From: a candidate division WOR-3 bacterium
Lineage (GTDB): Bacteria; Hydrothermota; Tepidihabitantia; Tepidihabitantales; JBDRVQ01
Length of the DNA stretch: 46,094 nucleotides
Direction of reading: 5' to 3'
NCBI GenBank assembly: GCA_039801905.1
Contig: JBDRVQ010000013.1
Location: 1-46,094, forward strand
Part shown: in pieces, positions 24,546-33,494 of the stretch
Layout of the letters: the number at the start of each line of letters is the position of its first letter
How positions within the stretch are numbered: position 1 is the first letter of the stretch
The notes under the pieces: generated by a model
Seen by the model: the letters and a program-made list of their open reading frames with translations, nothing else
What the model was told of the DNA's origin: nothing
Databases searched by the model: none
Position numbers and translations under genes: made by a program

Positions 24546-24916
24546 CAATTTTATAAAGATAAACCCCTCCTTTCTTACAAAAGTGTTACAAGTTAACTCT
24601 GTTTTCCGTTAAGATTACTTATCCGATAGCGCCTCCCTAATCTCTAAGTAGTATTCCCTTAAAATCGCCTTCCTCATATTTCTCTTTCGGGGTTGGGATT
24701 AGAACCCAATACCCCTCTATAATAAAAACGGAAACACCCCCCAATTTCTGACACTAAATCTTCTCTTTATATCTAACCCCTTCTCTTTCAAGAATTTAAT
24801 TTACCGAAACAGGAGACCCTCCCAGCAAAAAGAAGCCTCCCCCTATTCCCATCCAGAGAACATCTAAAGCCCGTATTCCCGATGGTTTTGAATGAAGTTT
24901 GATGGAAACCGAGTAT
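24546..24916. other. Gene-poor stretch, one hairpin
   Basis: No convincing coding sequence is seen. GGGGTTGGG, a 7-nt loop, CCCAATACCCC (24689-24715) can fold with an internal bulge and is followed by a T/A-rich stretch. It could be part of a small RNA or a terminator remnant; nothing else stands out. Confidence 0.4.
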
Positions 24917-24945
24917 TTGACAAATAGAAGATTTTATCTTAAAAT
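24917..24945 (+). promoter_or_regulatory. Promoter for the propeller lipoprotein
   Basis: TTGACA (24917-24922), 17 bp, TAAAAT (24940-24945). A leader of about 40 nt ends in GAGGAGGG before ATG 24994. Confidence 0.75.
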
Positions 24946-24993
24946 ACATAGTTATATAAAATATGAATCCCGAATTTGAACGAGGAGGGTGGA

Positions 24994-26778
24994 ATGTTTA
25001 GTAAAAATAAAAGAATAGGTATTTTATTAATTTTTGGACTTATTCTCCTCTCTCTTCCTAATTGCGGAAAGAATAAACCTCCGACCGTTCCCTACCTTAC
25101 GGGACCGACAACTTTGGGTTTGAATGCGGAAGGTGAATTTAAGGCACAAAGTACCGATCCCAATAATGATGAAATTCGCTACCTCTTTGACTGGGTAGAC
25201 AAACTGGAAACGACCGATTACTATCCAAGTGGTGATACTGCGAAAAAACTTCATTCTTGGTCAACTCCGGGCACTTACCAAGTAAAAGTTCAAGCCCAAG
25301 ATAAAAAGGGGAATCTCTCTGGTTGGTCGTCGCCGCTTACTGTTTCGGTCGTCACTAATAATAAACCGAATAAACCAACCGTTAGCGGACCGAATTCCGG
25401 CCTAAAGGATACTACCTATAACTTTTCTGTAACCCCAACTGACCCCGATGGGGACAGCGTTCGGGTCCTTTTCCTCTGGGGTGACGGAAAAGTTGATACC
25501 TCCTCTTGGGTAGCCTCTGGCACCTCCGTAGAAAGAGGTCACGCCTATTCTGATACCGGCATTTTTACCATTAGGGCACTGGTCCAAGATATAAAGTTTG
25601 CCCTCTCGGACACTTCCGACCCCAAAACCTTCACCGTTCTTTTCGGGTATCCACCCGGAGAAATCCTTTGGACGTTTATCGGTGGAGACGAGTTTGTCTC
25701 TTCCCCCGCCTTAGTTATTGAAGGCGGCATTCCGGTAATCTACATCGGTTGTAAAGATGGGAAGGTTTATAAACTAAATGGCAAAACTGGTGCTAAGATG
25801 GCAGAATTCTCCTCACCCATCGCCGGAGATGAGTTTAATTCCTCCCCGGCGATCGCTACCGATGGGACAGTTTATATCGCGAGCGAAGAAGGCTATCTCT
25901 TTGCCTTAACTTCCAATCTCACTTTGAAATGGCAATGGCCGACCGGAAGTCGGGGGATGCCCTTCACCTCTCCGGCTTTAACCGGAGACGGGAAGATTAT
26001 CATCGGCAATGAAAACGGCAATCTCTACTGTGTGAAGGATAATGGGAGTAGTGCGGAATCTTTATGGACCTTTTCCGCCAGGGGACCGATCTTCTCTTCC
26101 CCAGCGATTGACGCTCAGGGAAATATCTATTTTGCGGAGTTAACCGATTCCGGTTATATTTATAAGTTAAATTCATCCGGTCAACTCCTTTGGGAGAAGA
26201 TGACCGGTGGGGAGGTCTATGCTTCACCCACCCTTGATGCCCAGGGCAATGTCTTCCTCTCTTCTACTTCGGGTAAGGTCTTTGCCTTTGATGGCAATGG
26301 TAATGACCTAACCGGTTGGCCGGTGGTGATCCCGGATACCGCGGAGGTTCATTCTTCCGTAGTTTTTGAGCCTTCCGCCAATTTAGTTATTTTGGGTCAC
26401 GAACGGGGGATCTTACTCTACCGACCCAATGGTACTCTCCAAGATCACATCTTAGTGATTCCCGAAGAAGTTTCTTCCACCCCGACTGTGGCTCAAGACA
26501 GCATCGTCTATTATCTCACCAGTGAAGGTTGGTTTGTGGGTTATAACTATCTCGGCCGCACTTCTCTCTTTACCAAAAATCTCGGCTCTCGTTTTTCTAA
26601 GAAACTCCAGGAAGATATATATTCCTCCCCAACGATTGCTCCCGACGGCACAATCTATGTTGCTTTTGAAGAAAGGGTTTATGCCCTCTATGGTAAAAAA
26701 CCGCTGGCAAATTCCCCCTGGCCCAAGTTCCGACAGGGACTGAAGAATACGGGTAGAGCGGGTGGTGGTAAGATATAA
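24994..26778 (+). CDS. Lipoprotein with two PKD-like domains and a PQQ-type beta propeller
   Basis: 594 residues from ATG 24994; the frame is open from a TTG at 24976, but GAGGAGGG falls inside that extension and sets the start. The lipobox is LPNC (Cys near 25). Two Ig/PKD-like domains follow (about 27-115 and 120-212), each with DPNxD-type turns and W(S/G)DG cores. The rest (about 215-590) is a propeller with repeated SSPAI-xxDGTIYxxxxxGxLYAL blades, as in BamB/PQQ proteins. It ends with ANSPWPKFRQGLKNTGRA, a phrase common at the end of such propellers. Likely an outer-membrane surface protein; no PQQ enzyme residues can be claimed. Confidence 0.88.
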   Translation: MFSKNKRIGILLIFGLILLSLPNCGKNKPPTVPYLTGPTTLGLNAEGEFKAQSTDPNNDEIRYLFDWVDKLETTDYYPSGDTAKKLHSWSTPGTYQVKVQAQDKKGNLSGWSSPLTVSVVTNNKPNKPTVSGPNSGLKDTTYNFSVTPTDPDGDSVRVLFLWGDGKVDTSSWVASGTSVERGHAYSDTGIFTIRALVQDIKFALSDTSDPKTFTVLFGYPPGEILWTFIGGDEFVSSPALVIEGGIPVIYIGCKDGKVYKLNGKTGAKMAEFSSPIAGDEFNSSPAIATDGTVYIASEEGYLFALTSNLTLKWQWPTGSRGMPFTSPALTGDGKIIIGNENGNLYCVKDNGSSAESLWTFSARGPIFSSPAIDAQGNIYFAELTDSGYIYKLNSSGQLLWEKMTGGEVYASPTLDAQGNVFLSSTSGKVFAFDGNGNDLTGWPVVIPDTAEVHSSVVFEPSANLVILGHERGILLYRPNGTLQDHILVIPEEVSSTPTVAQDSIVYYLTSEGWFVGYNYLGRTSLFTKNLGSRFSKKLQEDIYSSPTIAPDGTIYVAFEERVYALYGKKPLANSPWPKFRQGLKNTGRAGGGKI

Positions 26779-26799
26779 AGAATAGAAACCCAATTATTT

Positions 26800-26838
26800 A
26801 GGTCCCGACCGTTCAAGCCGGTTGGGACCTTTTTTCTT
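26800..26838 (+). terminator. Rho-independent terminator
   Basis: AGGTCCCGACCG, loop TTCAAGC, CGGTTGGGACCT (one G:T pair) followed by TTTTTTCTT. It ends the propeller gene. Confidence 0.92.
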
Positions 26839-26842
26839 AAAG

Positions 26843-27535
26843 TTGAGTATTAAGGAAAATATCAAAATCCTTAAGGAGCGAATCGGGGAGATTTGTGCCA
26901 AAAAAGGGAGGAGGGAGGAGATTACAATTGTTGCGGTTACGAAGGGAATCTCAGTAGAAAAGATAAGGGAGGCGATTGCCTCCGGTATTAAAATTATCGG
27001 GGAAAATCGGGTGCAAGAGGCATTTAGTAAATATCAAATAATCGGCGAAGAGGTAGCCTGGCATATGGTTGGTCATCTCCAAACGAACAAAGTGAAAAAG
27101 GCACTCCAATTTTTTCAAATGATTCAGAGTGTTGACTCCCTCCATCTCGCCTTAGAGATTGATAAGCACGCCCGGGAGAAAAATAAAGTGGTACCGGTTC
27201 TGATTGAAGTTAACACCTCCGGTGAGGCAACAAAATTCGGCGTCCCTCCCGATAAACTTTTTTCCCTTCTGGAAAAGATCCTTCCCTTAAAACAGATAAA
27301 GGTCTTAGGTCTTATGACCTTAGGTCCCGGTTTGGCAGTTGTTGATCCGGAAAAGTCAAGAAAACCATTCCGCCAATTATGGGAATTGCGGGAGAAAATT
27401 AGAGAAAAGTTCCAACTACCGCCTTCTCAATTTTCTATTCTCTCCATGGGGATGTCTTCGGATTACGAGGTGGCAATTGAAGAAGGTGCCAATATGATAA
27501 GGATCGGCACTGCCATTTTCGGAAAACGAGATTAA
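26843..27535 (+). CDS. PLP homeostasis protein (YggS/PROSC family)
   Basis: 230 residues. It binds pyridoxal phosphate in the cytoplasm and buffers its level; no catalytic activity is established. The PLP lysine is in VAVTKGIS. Other conserved parts are IIGENRVQEA, WHMVGHLQTNKVK, EVNTSGEATKFG, LGLMTLGPG and SMGMSSDYEVAIEEGANMIR. TTG 26843 is chosen because it gives SIKENIKILKERI, the normal family N-terminus; an earlier in-frame TTG at 26822 lies inside the terminator stem. No separate promoter was found, so it may depend on read-through from the propeller gene. Confidence 0.94.
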   Translation: MSIKENIKILKERIGEICAKKGRREEITIVAVTKGISVEKIREAIASGIKIIGENRVQEAFSKYQIIGEEVAWHMVGHLQTNKVKKALQFFQMIQSVDSLHLALEIDKHAREKNKVVPVLIEVNTSGEATKFGVPPDKLFSLLEKILPLKQIKVLGLMTLGPGLAVVDPEKSRKPFRQLWELREKIREKFQLPPSQFSILSMGMSSDYEVAIEEGANMIRIGTAIFGKRD

Positions 27536-27542
27536 AAGAGTT

Positions 27543-29135
27543 CTACCGACCGAATTTCCTCTCTAAATCCCTAATATCAAATCTGATAATTGTTGGTCGG
27601 CCGTGGGGGCAGAAGTAAGGGGTGTTGCAAGCAAAGAGTTTATTGATTAGACGCTCTATCTCCTCCTGAGAAAGTCTTTGTCCTGCTTTGATTGCTCCCT
27701 TACAAGCGATAACCTTTGCCAATTCCTCCTTGCGCTGGGAGAGGGCTTTCTCCATCTTTGCCAATTCTAAAAAAAGTTCTTTCAAATCACCTTCTCCAAA
27801 ATTGGAGTGAGCCGGAATTGCCTCCACCACAATCGTCTTCGGTCCAAAAGGTTTCGTCTCAATCCCCAAAAAAGAAAGTTCATCCTTTATCTCCTCGTAG
27901 AGGAGAAACTGTTCGGGCGCTAGTTCTAAGATGATCGGGAAGAGGAGGGGCTGCCGGGCTTCTTCTTTTTCCGATTTTAGAACTTCTTCATAGATTATCC
28001 TTTCCGATGCCGCATGTTGGTCAATAACACAATATCCGCCCTTCACTTGGGCGAAGATATAGGAGTTGTGCAACTGCCAGAAGGTGAAAGGACGCTCTTC
28101 GGGACCGATCTCCCCCTGATAGAGGAAACTGTCAAAACTTATCTCTTCTCGTTTCTGAATACCCAATCGCTTCCGAATCGCCTCGGCAATGAAATCAAAG
28201 AGGAATTTCTCATCAATAAAGCGCACCTCCAATTTTGTCGGATGGATATTGCAATCTAAGTTTTCCGGCGCGGTGGTAAAAAAGAGGATATAATTGGGAT
28301 TCATCCCCCTCAAACTACCACCGTAGCCTTCCATTACCGCCTTACTCACAGTTCGGCTCTTTACCGGCCTCCGATTGAAATAGACCACCTGGACCTCATA
28401 AGCCGCCTTTGCCGCCTCCGGGTGGGAGAGAAAACCAAAAAAATTGAGGAGGGGATTTTCAAAATGGATTTCCATTAGACTATCCAACACCCTTTTATCT
28501 AAAAGGGAGACTAACCTCTCTTTCACTCCGTTCACCGCGGGTAAGGTGAAGAGCAACTTATCATCATTCTTTAAGGAGAAGAAGACTTCGGGAAAGGCGA
28601 GGGCATAATTTTTAATTACCTCAACGATGAGACGGAGTTCGTAGTTTTCTGATTTTAAGAAAGCCTTCCGCACCGGTAGGTTAAAGAAGAGTTCGGAGAC
28701 CGAGATGGTCGTCCCCACCTTTCTTGCTATCGCCTTCACCTCTTTTATCTCGCCCCCTTCGGCAAAAAGAAGTGTGCCCAGGGAATTGACTTGGTCGTTG
28801 GTCTCAATCTTTAATTTAGCAACCGCGGCGATTGCCGCTAAGGCTTCCCCCCGAAAGCCGAAGGTTTTAAGAGCGTTCAGGTCGGAAATATCCCTAATCT
28901 TACTAGTGGTGTAGCGGGCGAGGCAAAGGAGACAATCATCCCTTGACATTCCAATCCCATCATCCATCACCTTGATTAAATTTTTCCCGCCGGCGCGCAG
29001 TTCAACCTCAACCCTTTTTGCCTGGGCATCAAGGGAATTCTCAATGAGTTCTTTAACAACGGAAGCCGGCCTTAAAATTACCTCCCCGGCGGCGATCTTT
29101 TTTATCGTATCGGGGGGGAGGGGTTTAATCTTCAT
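27543..29135 (-). CDS. mutL: DNA mismatch repair protein MutL (endonuclease type)
   Basis: 530 residues. The GHKL ATPase motifs are present: ELIENSLDA, DDGIGM, RGEALAA and VGTTISV. The C-terminal dimerisation domain keeps the metal-dependent nickase motif VIDQHAASERIIYEE (DQHAx2Ex4E), together with ACKGAIKAGQ and CPHGRPT, so this is the nicking type, as in organisms without MutH. The linker between the domains is short. It is the last gene of the long sucC operon and overlaps the MBL-fold gene by 4 nt. No mutS is in the window. Confidence 0.97.
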   Translation of the reverse strand: MKIKPLPPDTIKKIAAGEVILRPASVVKELIENSLDAQAKRVEVELRAGGKNLIKVMDDGIGMSRDDCLLCLARYTTSKIRDISDLNALKTFGFRGEALAAIAAVAKLKIETNDQVNSLGTLLFAEGGEIKEVKAIARKVGTTISVSELFFNLPVRKAFLKSENYELRLIVEVIKNYALAFPEVFFSLKNDDKLLFTLPAVNGVKERLVSLLDKRVLDSLMEIHFENPLLNFFGFLSHPEAAKAAYEVQVVYFNRRPVKSRTVSKAVMEGYGGSLRGMNPNYILFFTTAPENLDCNIHPTKLEVRFIDEKFLFDFIAEAIRKRLGIQKREEISFDSFLYQGEIGPEERPFTFWQLHNSYIFAQVKGGYCVIDQHAASERIIYEEVLKSEKEEARQPLLFPIILELAPEQFLLYEEIKDELSFLGIETKPFGPKTIVVEAIPAHSNFGEGDLKELFLELAKMEKALSQRKEELAKVIACKGAIKAGQRLSQEEIERLINKLFACNTPYFCPHGRPTIIRFDIRDLERKFGR

Positions 29136-29890
29136 AATTCATACTTCATCCCATCCGAAGCGGCAATCACCTCAATTCCCGTCTCCTTTGTCAGTTCCTC
29201 AGCTAAGATCCAGGGTTTATTTTTAATCATCGTCATACCGAAATGGGTTAAAAAAGCGACCTTCGGTCTTATCCCCAAGATGAGATTTTTGGCGTCCGTT
29301 AGGGAAAGGTGGTCCAGTTCGGAAGGTTTTTCGCGCACCACATTCATAATTAAAATGTCCGCCTGATAAGCCGGGATTAATTCTGGGAAATATTTCGTAT
29401 CCGCAATATAAGAGATCTTCGCCCGCTCGGTTTCAAACTTAAATCCGTAAGTCTCACCGCGATGGCGGTGTCTTATCGGACAGGAGAACTTCACTCCCTT
29501 AATTTCATATTCTCCTTTCTCCTGCAAAATAACAATCTTTTCTAAATAAGAGCGGAGATACTTAAAGACTACCGGGTCTTCCCCTTCAATCGCCTCCCTA
29601 GGGCAAAAAAGAACTCCTCTTTTTTTTGTCCCACCCGTCGTTAGCGCCTCAATCATAATATTCACATCACCGGAATGGTCAAGATGGCTATGGGATAAGA
29701 GAATGCCATCCAATTGGGTGGGGTCTAATTTGTGTTTACTAGAAATTATTCTTACCAGAGAACCCGGACCGGGATCAACCAAAAGGTTGGTTCCTTGCAA
29801 GGAAAACCAAATTCCACCTGATGCCCGAATCTGCTTAAAAACAACAATTCGGGCACCCCCACTACCCAAAAAGATTATGGCGTCAGCCAT
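29132..29890 (-). CDS. MBL-fold metallohydrolase (RNase Z / PhnP-like)
   Basis: 252 residues. The metal-binding signature is SHSHLDHSGD (HxHxDH) with further ligands in ISYIADTKYF (Asp) and LTHFGM (His). The N-terminus FLGSGGARIVV and LLVDPGPGSL fits the beta-lactamase fold. The layout is closest to phosphodiesterase-type members, but the substrate cannot be told. It overlaps korC by 8 nt and mutL by 4 nt, so it is translationally coupled to both. Confidence 0.88.
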   Translation of the reverse strand: MADAIIFLGSGGARIVVFKQIRASGGIWFSLQGTNLLVDPGPGSLVRIISSKHKLDPTQLDGILLSHSHLDHSGDVNIMIEALTTGGTKKRGVLFCPREAIEGEDPVVFKYLRSYLEKIVILQEKGEYEIKGVKFSCPIRHRHRGETYGFKFETERAKISYIADTKYFPELIPAYQADILIMNVVREKPSELDHLSLTDAKNLILGIRPKVAFLTHFGMTMIKNKPWILAEELTKETGIEVIAASDGMKYEL

Positions 29891-30434
29891 CAGTTAATTC
29901 TTTTTGAAGGTGATAACCAAGTTCTAAGGCGGAAAGATTTTCACTTAAATAATCCTTCGGTACTCTTTTCGCCAAAGCCTTCTTTAGAGAATCAAGATGA
30001 CAAAAGCCATATCTTCTTTCTAAGATTTTAGCGATTGTTCCCAAGAGGATAATATTGGCAAAAAGCTCCCGACCTAACTTTTCCCTCGCTAACCGAGAAA
30101 AGGGTAGAAAAAAGGCGGAAGGAGAATTACTTTCCCGAACGTAAAAATCATCTAAAAGCAAAATCCCCTCTTCCTTTAAGGAAGAGAGATAATCACAATA
30201 AGCCGCTTGGGAAAGGCAGGCTAAGAGATCGACCCGCCGCGCCTTCGGAAAGAGAATCTCCCGGTCACTGATAATGACATCGGAACGGGAAGAACCGCCT
30301 CTCGCCTCCGGTCCGTAACTTTGCGTTTGGACTACATACTTTTTTTCGTAGACCCCACAACCCTCCGCTAAGATAATCCCGGCCAAAATTAAACCCTGCC
30401 CCCCACTTCCCGCTAATCTAACCTCTACCTTCAT
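29883..30434 (-). CDS. korC: 2-oxoacid:ferredoxin oxidoreductase, gamma subunit
   Basis: 183 residues from ATG 30434 (AAGGGG 4 nt upstream), overlapping the beta subunit by 17 nt. Family features: RLAGSGGQGLILAGIILAE at the N-terminus, TQSYGPEARGGSSRSDVI, and NIILLGTIA. The subunit completes the four-part enzyme that turns a 2-oxoacid and CoA into acyl-CoA, CO2 and reduced ferredoxin. The presence of sucCD in the same operon makes 2-oxoglutarate the likely substrate. Confidence 0.92.
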   Translation of the reverse strand: MKVEVRLAGSGGQGLILAGIILAEGCGVYEKKYVVQTQSYGPEARGGSSRSDVIISDREILFPKARRVDLLACLSQAAYCDYLSSLKEEGILLLDDFYVRESNSPSAFFLPFSRLAREKLGRELFANIILLGTIAKILERRYGFCHLDSLKKALAKRVPKDYLSENLSALELGYHLQKELTDG

Positions 30435-31257
30435 ATTCCCCTTGCACATTCTTCTGATAACTTTCTAAAAACTCCTCCGCACTCGTTTCGTAAAGAACGC
30501 CAATTACAATTTTCCCTTCGGGAAATTTTTCTTCCTTCTCGCCTCGGGAAGCCACGGGTAAGGTCTTTACCTCCACACTCTTTTCCTTAAAGTATTCTAA
30601 CATCTTAACCCCATCCCCAATCCGGTTCACCCGGCCGAAAAAGGTTGGACACTGGGAGATAACCTCCACCACACTAAACCCCTTCTTCTCTATCGCCTTC
30701 TTTATCATCTCTTTTAAGTGTTGGGCATGATAAGTGGTGCTTCGAGCAAAAAATACCGCTCCTGCTGCCTTACTAATCTCTAAGATATTAAATTCCCTCT
30801 CCGGATTTTTATAAGGAGTGGTGAGGGTTAAACTTCCCTGGGGGGTGGTGGGAGAAACCTGCCCCCCGGTCATTCCGTAGTTAAAATTATTAACGATGAT
30901 ACAAGTCAAATCAATGTTGCGGCGGGCGGCGTGGATAAAATGGGAAAGCCCGATCGCCAAGATATCACCATCCCCACCCATCACAATCACCTTCATCTCC
31001 GGTTGAGCCAACTTCACCCCAATCGCGCAGGGAATGGCCCGCCCGTGCAAGGTATGAAAGGTATCGCAGTCCAAATAACCAGGAACCCTTGAGGAGCAAC
31101 CGATACCGGAAACAACGCAGATCCTCTCATTCGGCAGGTTTAAATCGGAAAAGGCGTAAACCATTGCCTTCATTATTGTGCCAATCCCACAACCAGCGCA
31201 GAGGATATGAGGAAAACGTCCATCCAGTCTTAAATAATTAAAGACCGCTTCTTTCAT
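30418..31257 (-). CDS. korB: 2-oxoacid:ferredoxin oxidoreductase, beta subunit (TPP-binding)
   Basis: 279 residues. CAGCGIG near the N-terminus supplies cluster cysteines, and the thiamine diphosphate motif reads GGDGDILAIGLSHF to IIVNNFNYGMTGGQ. SGIGCSSRVPGY and HTLHGRAIPCAIG match KorB-type sequences. It overlaps korA by 4 nt. An extra C-terminal stretch (about 245-279) after the TPP domain is normal for this group. Confidence 0.93.
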   Translation of the reverse strand: MKEAVFNYLRLDGRFPHILCAGCGIGTIMKAMVYAFSDLNLPNERICVVSGIGCSSRVPGYLDCDTFHTLHGRAIPCAIGVKLAQPEMKVIVMGGDGDILAIGLSHFIHAARRNIDLTCIIVNNFNYGMTGGQVSPTTPQGSLTLTTPYKNPEREFNILEISKAAGAVFFARSTTYHAQHLKEMIKKAIEKKGFSVVEVISQCPTFFGRVNRIGDGVKMLEYFKEKSVEVKTLPVASRGEKEEKFPEGKIVIGVLYETSAEEFLESYQKNVQGEYEGRG

Positions 31258-32372
31258 AAAACATCAAGAATCTCTTCTGGGGTAATCATCTCACCGTCAA
31301 CCCGATTTACCGAAATCACTGGAATATCCGGATTCACTGCCCTTTCCACCTCTCCCCCTAACTGCCCCTGATTCATCTCCACTACCACAATCTTTAAGGC
31401 ACTTCTTAAAAGAAGGGAAACCCTTTTCGCCGGAAAGGGCCATATAACCCGGAAGCGTAAAAAACCGATTGGCTTTTTCCTCTCTTTCTCATAAATCACC
31501 TTCGCCTCCCGCGCCGCTCGGGCGGCTGCTCCGTAGGCAACCAAACAGACCTCAGAACCCAAATCAAGATATTCCATATCCCAACCCCAGAATAAAGATA
31601 AATTATCTTCCACCTTCCTCTTTAACCTCTCCATCTTCCAGGCGATAATCTCCGGATTGTTAGTGGGAAAACCGTCCGGACGATGAGTAAGACCCGAGAT
31701 GTGTATTTTGTAGCCTTCTCCGAAATGGGCAAATTCTGCATCGTAATTGTTATCTTCATCGTAGTGGAGATATTCCTCCTTCGGCTTCTTCTTTTTCTTT
31801 GGGGAATAGATCTCTACCTCCTCTGAGATCTCCACCACTTCCCGCATATGACCAACAATCTCGTCCATTAAGAGAATCACCGGCATTCGGAGATATTCCG
31901 AAAGATTTAGCGCTTTAACTGTCAGGAAGAAAGATTCGGCGACGCTATCCGGATAAAGGACAACGGAAGGGTGGTCGCCATGAGTCCCCCAACGTGCCTG
32001 CATCACATCACCCTGAGCGGGTTTTGTTGGTAAACCGGTGGCTGGTCCCCCTCTTTGCACATTCACGATTAGACAAGGAACTTCAGCCATACAAGCATAC
32101 CCAATCCCTTCTTGCATTAAAGAAAAGCCCGGTCCGGAAGTGGCGGTCATCGCCTTCAAGCCACCGGCGCGGGCACCAATCACCGCGTTGATGGAGGCAA
32201 TCTCATCTTCCATCTGGAGAAAAAAACCACCGACTTTTGGCAACTCCCGCGCCATAAATTCCGCAATCTCCGTAGAAGGGGTGATTGGATAGCCGGCAAA
32301 AAATCTTACTCCGGCTTTCAACGCCCCTAAGGCACAGGCTTCGTTACCGGAAAGAAGTTGCCTTTCAGCCAT
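31254..32372 (-). CDS. korA: 2-oxoacid:ferredoxin oxidoreductase, alpha subunit
   Basis: 372 residues from ATG 32372, which overlaps the korD stop by 8 nt and has AGAGGGAAG upstream; an earlier in-frame start at 32405 would lie deep in korD. Hallmarks are SGNEACALGALKAG, FAGYPITPSTEIAE, TATSGPGFSLM and QRGGPATGLPTKPAQGD. The protein forms the substrate-binding core with korB. KorA-type rather than PorA-type organisation (separate small ferredoxin subunit, sucCD neighbours) suggests 2-oxoglutarate. Confidence 0.93.
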   Translation of the reverse strand: MAERQLLSGNEACALGALKAGVRFFAGYPITPSTEIAEFMARELPKVGGFFLQMEDEIASINAVIGARAGGLKAMTATSGPGFSLMQEGIGYACMAEVPCLIVNVQRGGPATGLPTKPAQGDVMQARWGTHGDHPSVVLYPDSVAESFFLTVKALNLSEYLRMPVILLMDEIVGHMREVVEISEEVEIYSPKKKKKPKEEYLHYDEDNNYDAEFAHFGEGYKIHISGLTHRPDGFPTNNPEIIAWKMERLKRKVEDNLSLFWGWDMEYLDLGSEVCLVAYGAAARAAREAKVIYEKERKKPIGFLRFRVIWPFPAKRVSLLLRSALKIVVVEMNQGQLGGEVERAVNPDIPVISVNRVDGEMITPEEILDVL

Positions 32373-32613
32373 CTTCCCTCTTTTTCCTCTCCACCGCGAT
32401 AGCAAAGTCCGGACACAAAATCTCGCATAATTGACAACCGATACATTTATCGGGGTTGATTACCTCCACCTTCAAATCTTCTCCCAAGCCCAAAGTCTGG
32501 GTAGGACAGAATCTCACGCAAATGCGACAACTCTTACAAAAGTCCTTAATGATAAAAATCTTATGCCCCTTCTTCGTCTCAATTTTCTTTTCTTCGGGTA
32601 AGACCTTTTTCAC
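32365..32613 (-). CDS. korD: 2-oxoacid:ferredoxin oxidoreductase, delta (2[4Fe-4S] ferredoxin) subunit
   Basis: 82 residues from GTG 32613, 1 nt after the sucD stop; the frame is open further upstream but that part lies within sucD. Two clusters are predicted from CKSCRICVRFC and CIGCQLCEILC, each with its partner proline and cysteine (CP). It carries electrons from the TPP subunit to external ferredoxin. The start is the least certain of the operon because ribosome-binding sequence is weak. Confidence 0.85.
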   Translation of the reverse strand: MKKVLPEEKKIETKKGHKIFIIKDFCKSCRICVRFCPTQTLGLGEDLKVEVINPDKCIGCQLCEILCPDFAIAVERKKREDG

Positions 32614-32614
32614 T

Positions 32615-33493
32615 TCACGATTTACTCCCAAACCTCTCTGTGAGTAAGTTTTTAATCTCTGACGGTTCAGAAAAGACTTCAATCCCCGCCAGTTGAAAGG
32701 CGGCGATCTTCTCCTGGGCGGTCCCTTTCCCCTGCATAATGATTGCCCCGGCGTGACCCATCCTCTTTTCTGGAGGTGCGGTCTGCCCAGCGATAAAACC
32801 GAAGACCGGCTTTTTTATCTTCTTTGCCACATATTTTGCCGCAATCTCCTCATCATCCCCCCCAATCTCGCCGACAATCACAATCGCCTTTGTCTCTTCA
32901 TCCTGGGCGAATAATTTTAGGCAGTCAACAAAATCCATCCCCTTCACCATATCACCACCAATCCCCACCACACTGGAACAGCCAAAGCCACCTTCGGAGA
33001 TATGATAGGCAATCTCATAAGTTAAAGTGCCAGAACGGGAGACGATCCCGCAAAAGCCTTTCTTAAAGAAGGTACTGGGCATAATTCCAACCTTTGCTTC
33101 TCCCGGATTGATTATGCCGGGACAATTTGGTCCTAAAAGGCGAGTTTTTTTCTTTTCCAAGTAAGTCTTAATCTTCATCATCTCCTGTACCGGAATCCCT
33201 TCGGTGATGACAACGATTAAAGAAATTTGGGCATCAATCGCCTCATAGATAGCGTCCGGGGCAAAAGGAGCTGGAACAAAAATGATTGAAGTATCGCATC
33301 CCTCCTTTCTCTTCGCCTCAAAGACGGTATTAAAGACAGGAATTCCGTCTAAGAAGGTGCCGCCCTTTTTGGGGCTTACTCCCGCAACCACTTTCGTTCC
33401 GTATTTCACCATCTCCCGGGTATGGAAACTGCCATCCCGACCGGTGATCCCTTGCACCAAAACTCTCGATTCTCTACTAATTAAAATCCCCAT
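32615..33493 (-). CDS. sucD: Succinyl-CoA synthetase, alpha subunit
   Basis: 292 residues, normal length. The CoA-binding Rossmann start is VLVQGITGRDGSFHTREM. The phosphohistidine is in RMGHAGAII near the end, and GPNCPGIINPGE and SRSGTLTYEIA match the family. With sucC it makes succinate and ATP (or GTP) from succinyl-CoA, or the reverse. The start is 1 nt after the sucC stop. Confidence 0.96.
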   Translation of the reverse strand: MGILISRESRVLVQGITGRDGSFHTREMVKYGTKVVAGVSPKKGGTFLDGIPVFNTVFEAKRKEGCDTSIIFVPAPFAPDAIYEAIDAQISLIVVITEGIPVQEMMKIKTYLEKKKTRLLGPNCPGIINPGEAKVGIMPSTFFKKGFCGIVSRSGTLTYEIAYHISEGGFGCSSVVGIGGDMVKGMDFVDCLKLFAQDEETKAIVIVGEIGGDDEEIAAKYVAKKIKKPVFGFIAGQTAPPEKRMGHAGAIIMQGKGTAQEKIAAFQLAGIEVFSEPSEIKNLLTERFGSKS

Positions 33494-33494
33494 C

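Noticed and set aside
30418-32613. Pyruvate:ferredoxin oxidoreductase as the identity of the four-subunit enzyme
   Set aside because: Gene order (delta-alpha-beta-gamma after sucCD) and KorA/KorB-type motifs favour 2-oxoglutarate; pyruvate cannot be fully excluded without an assay.
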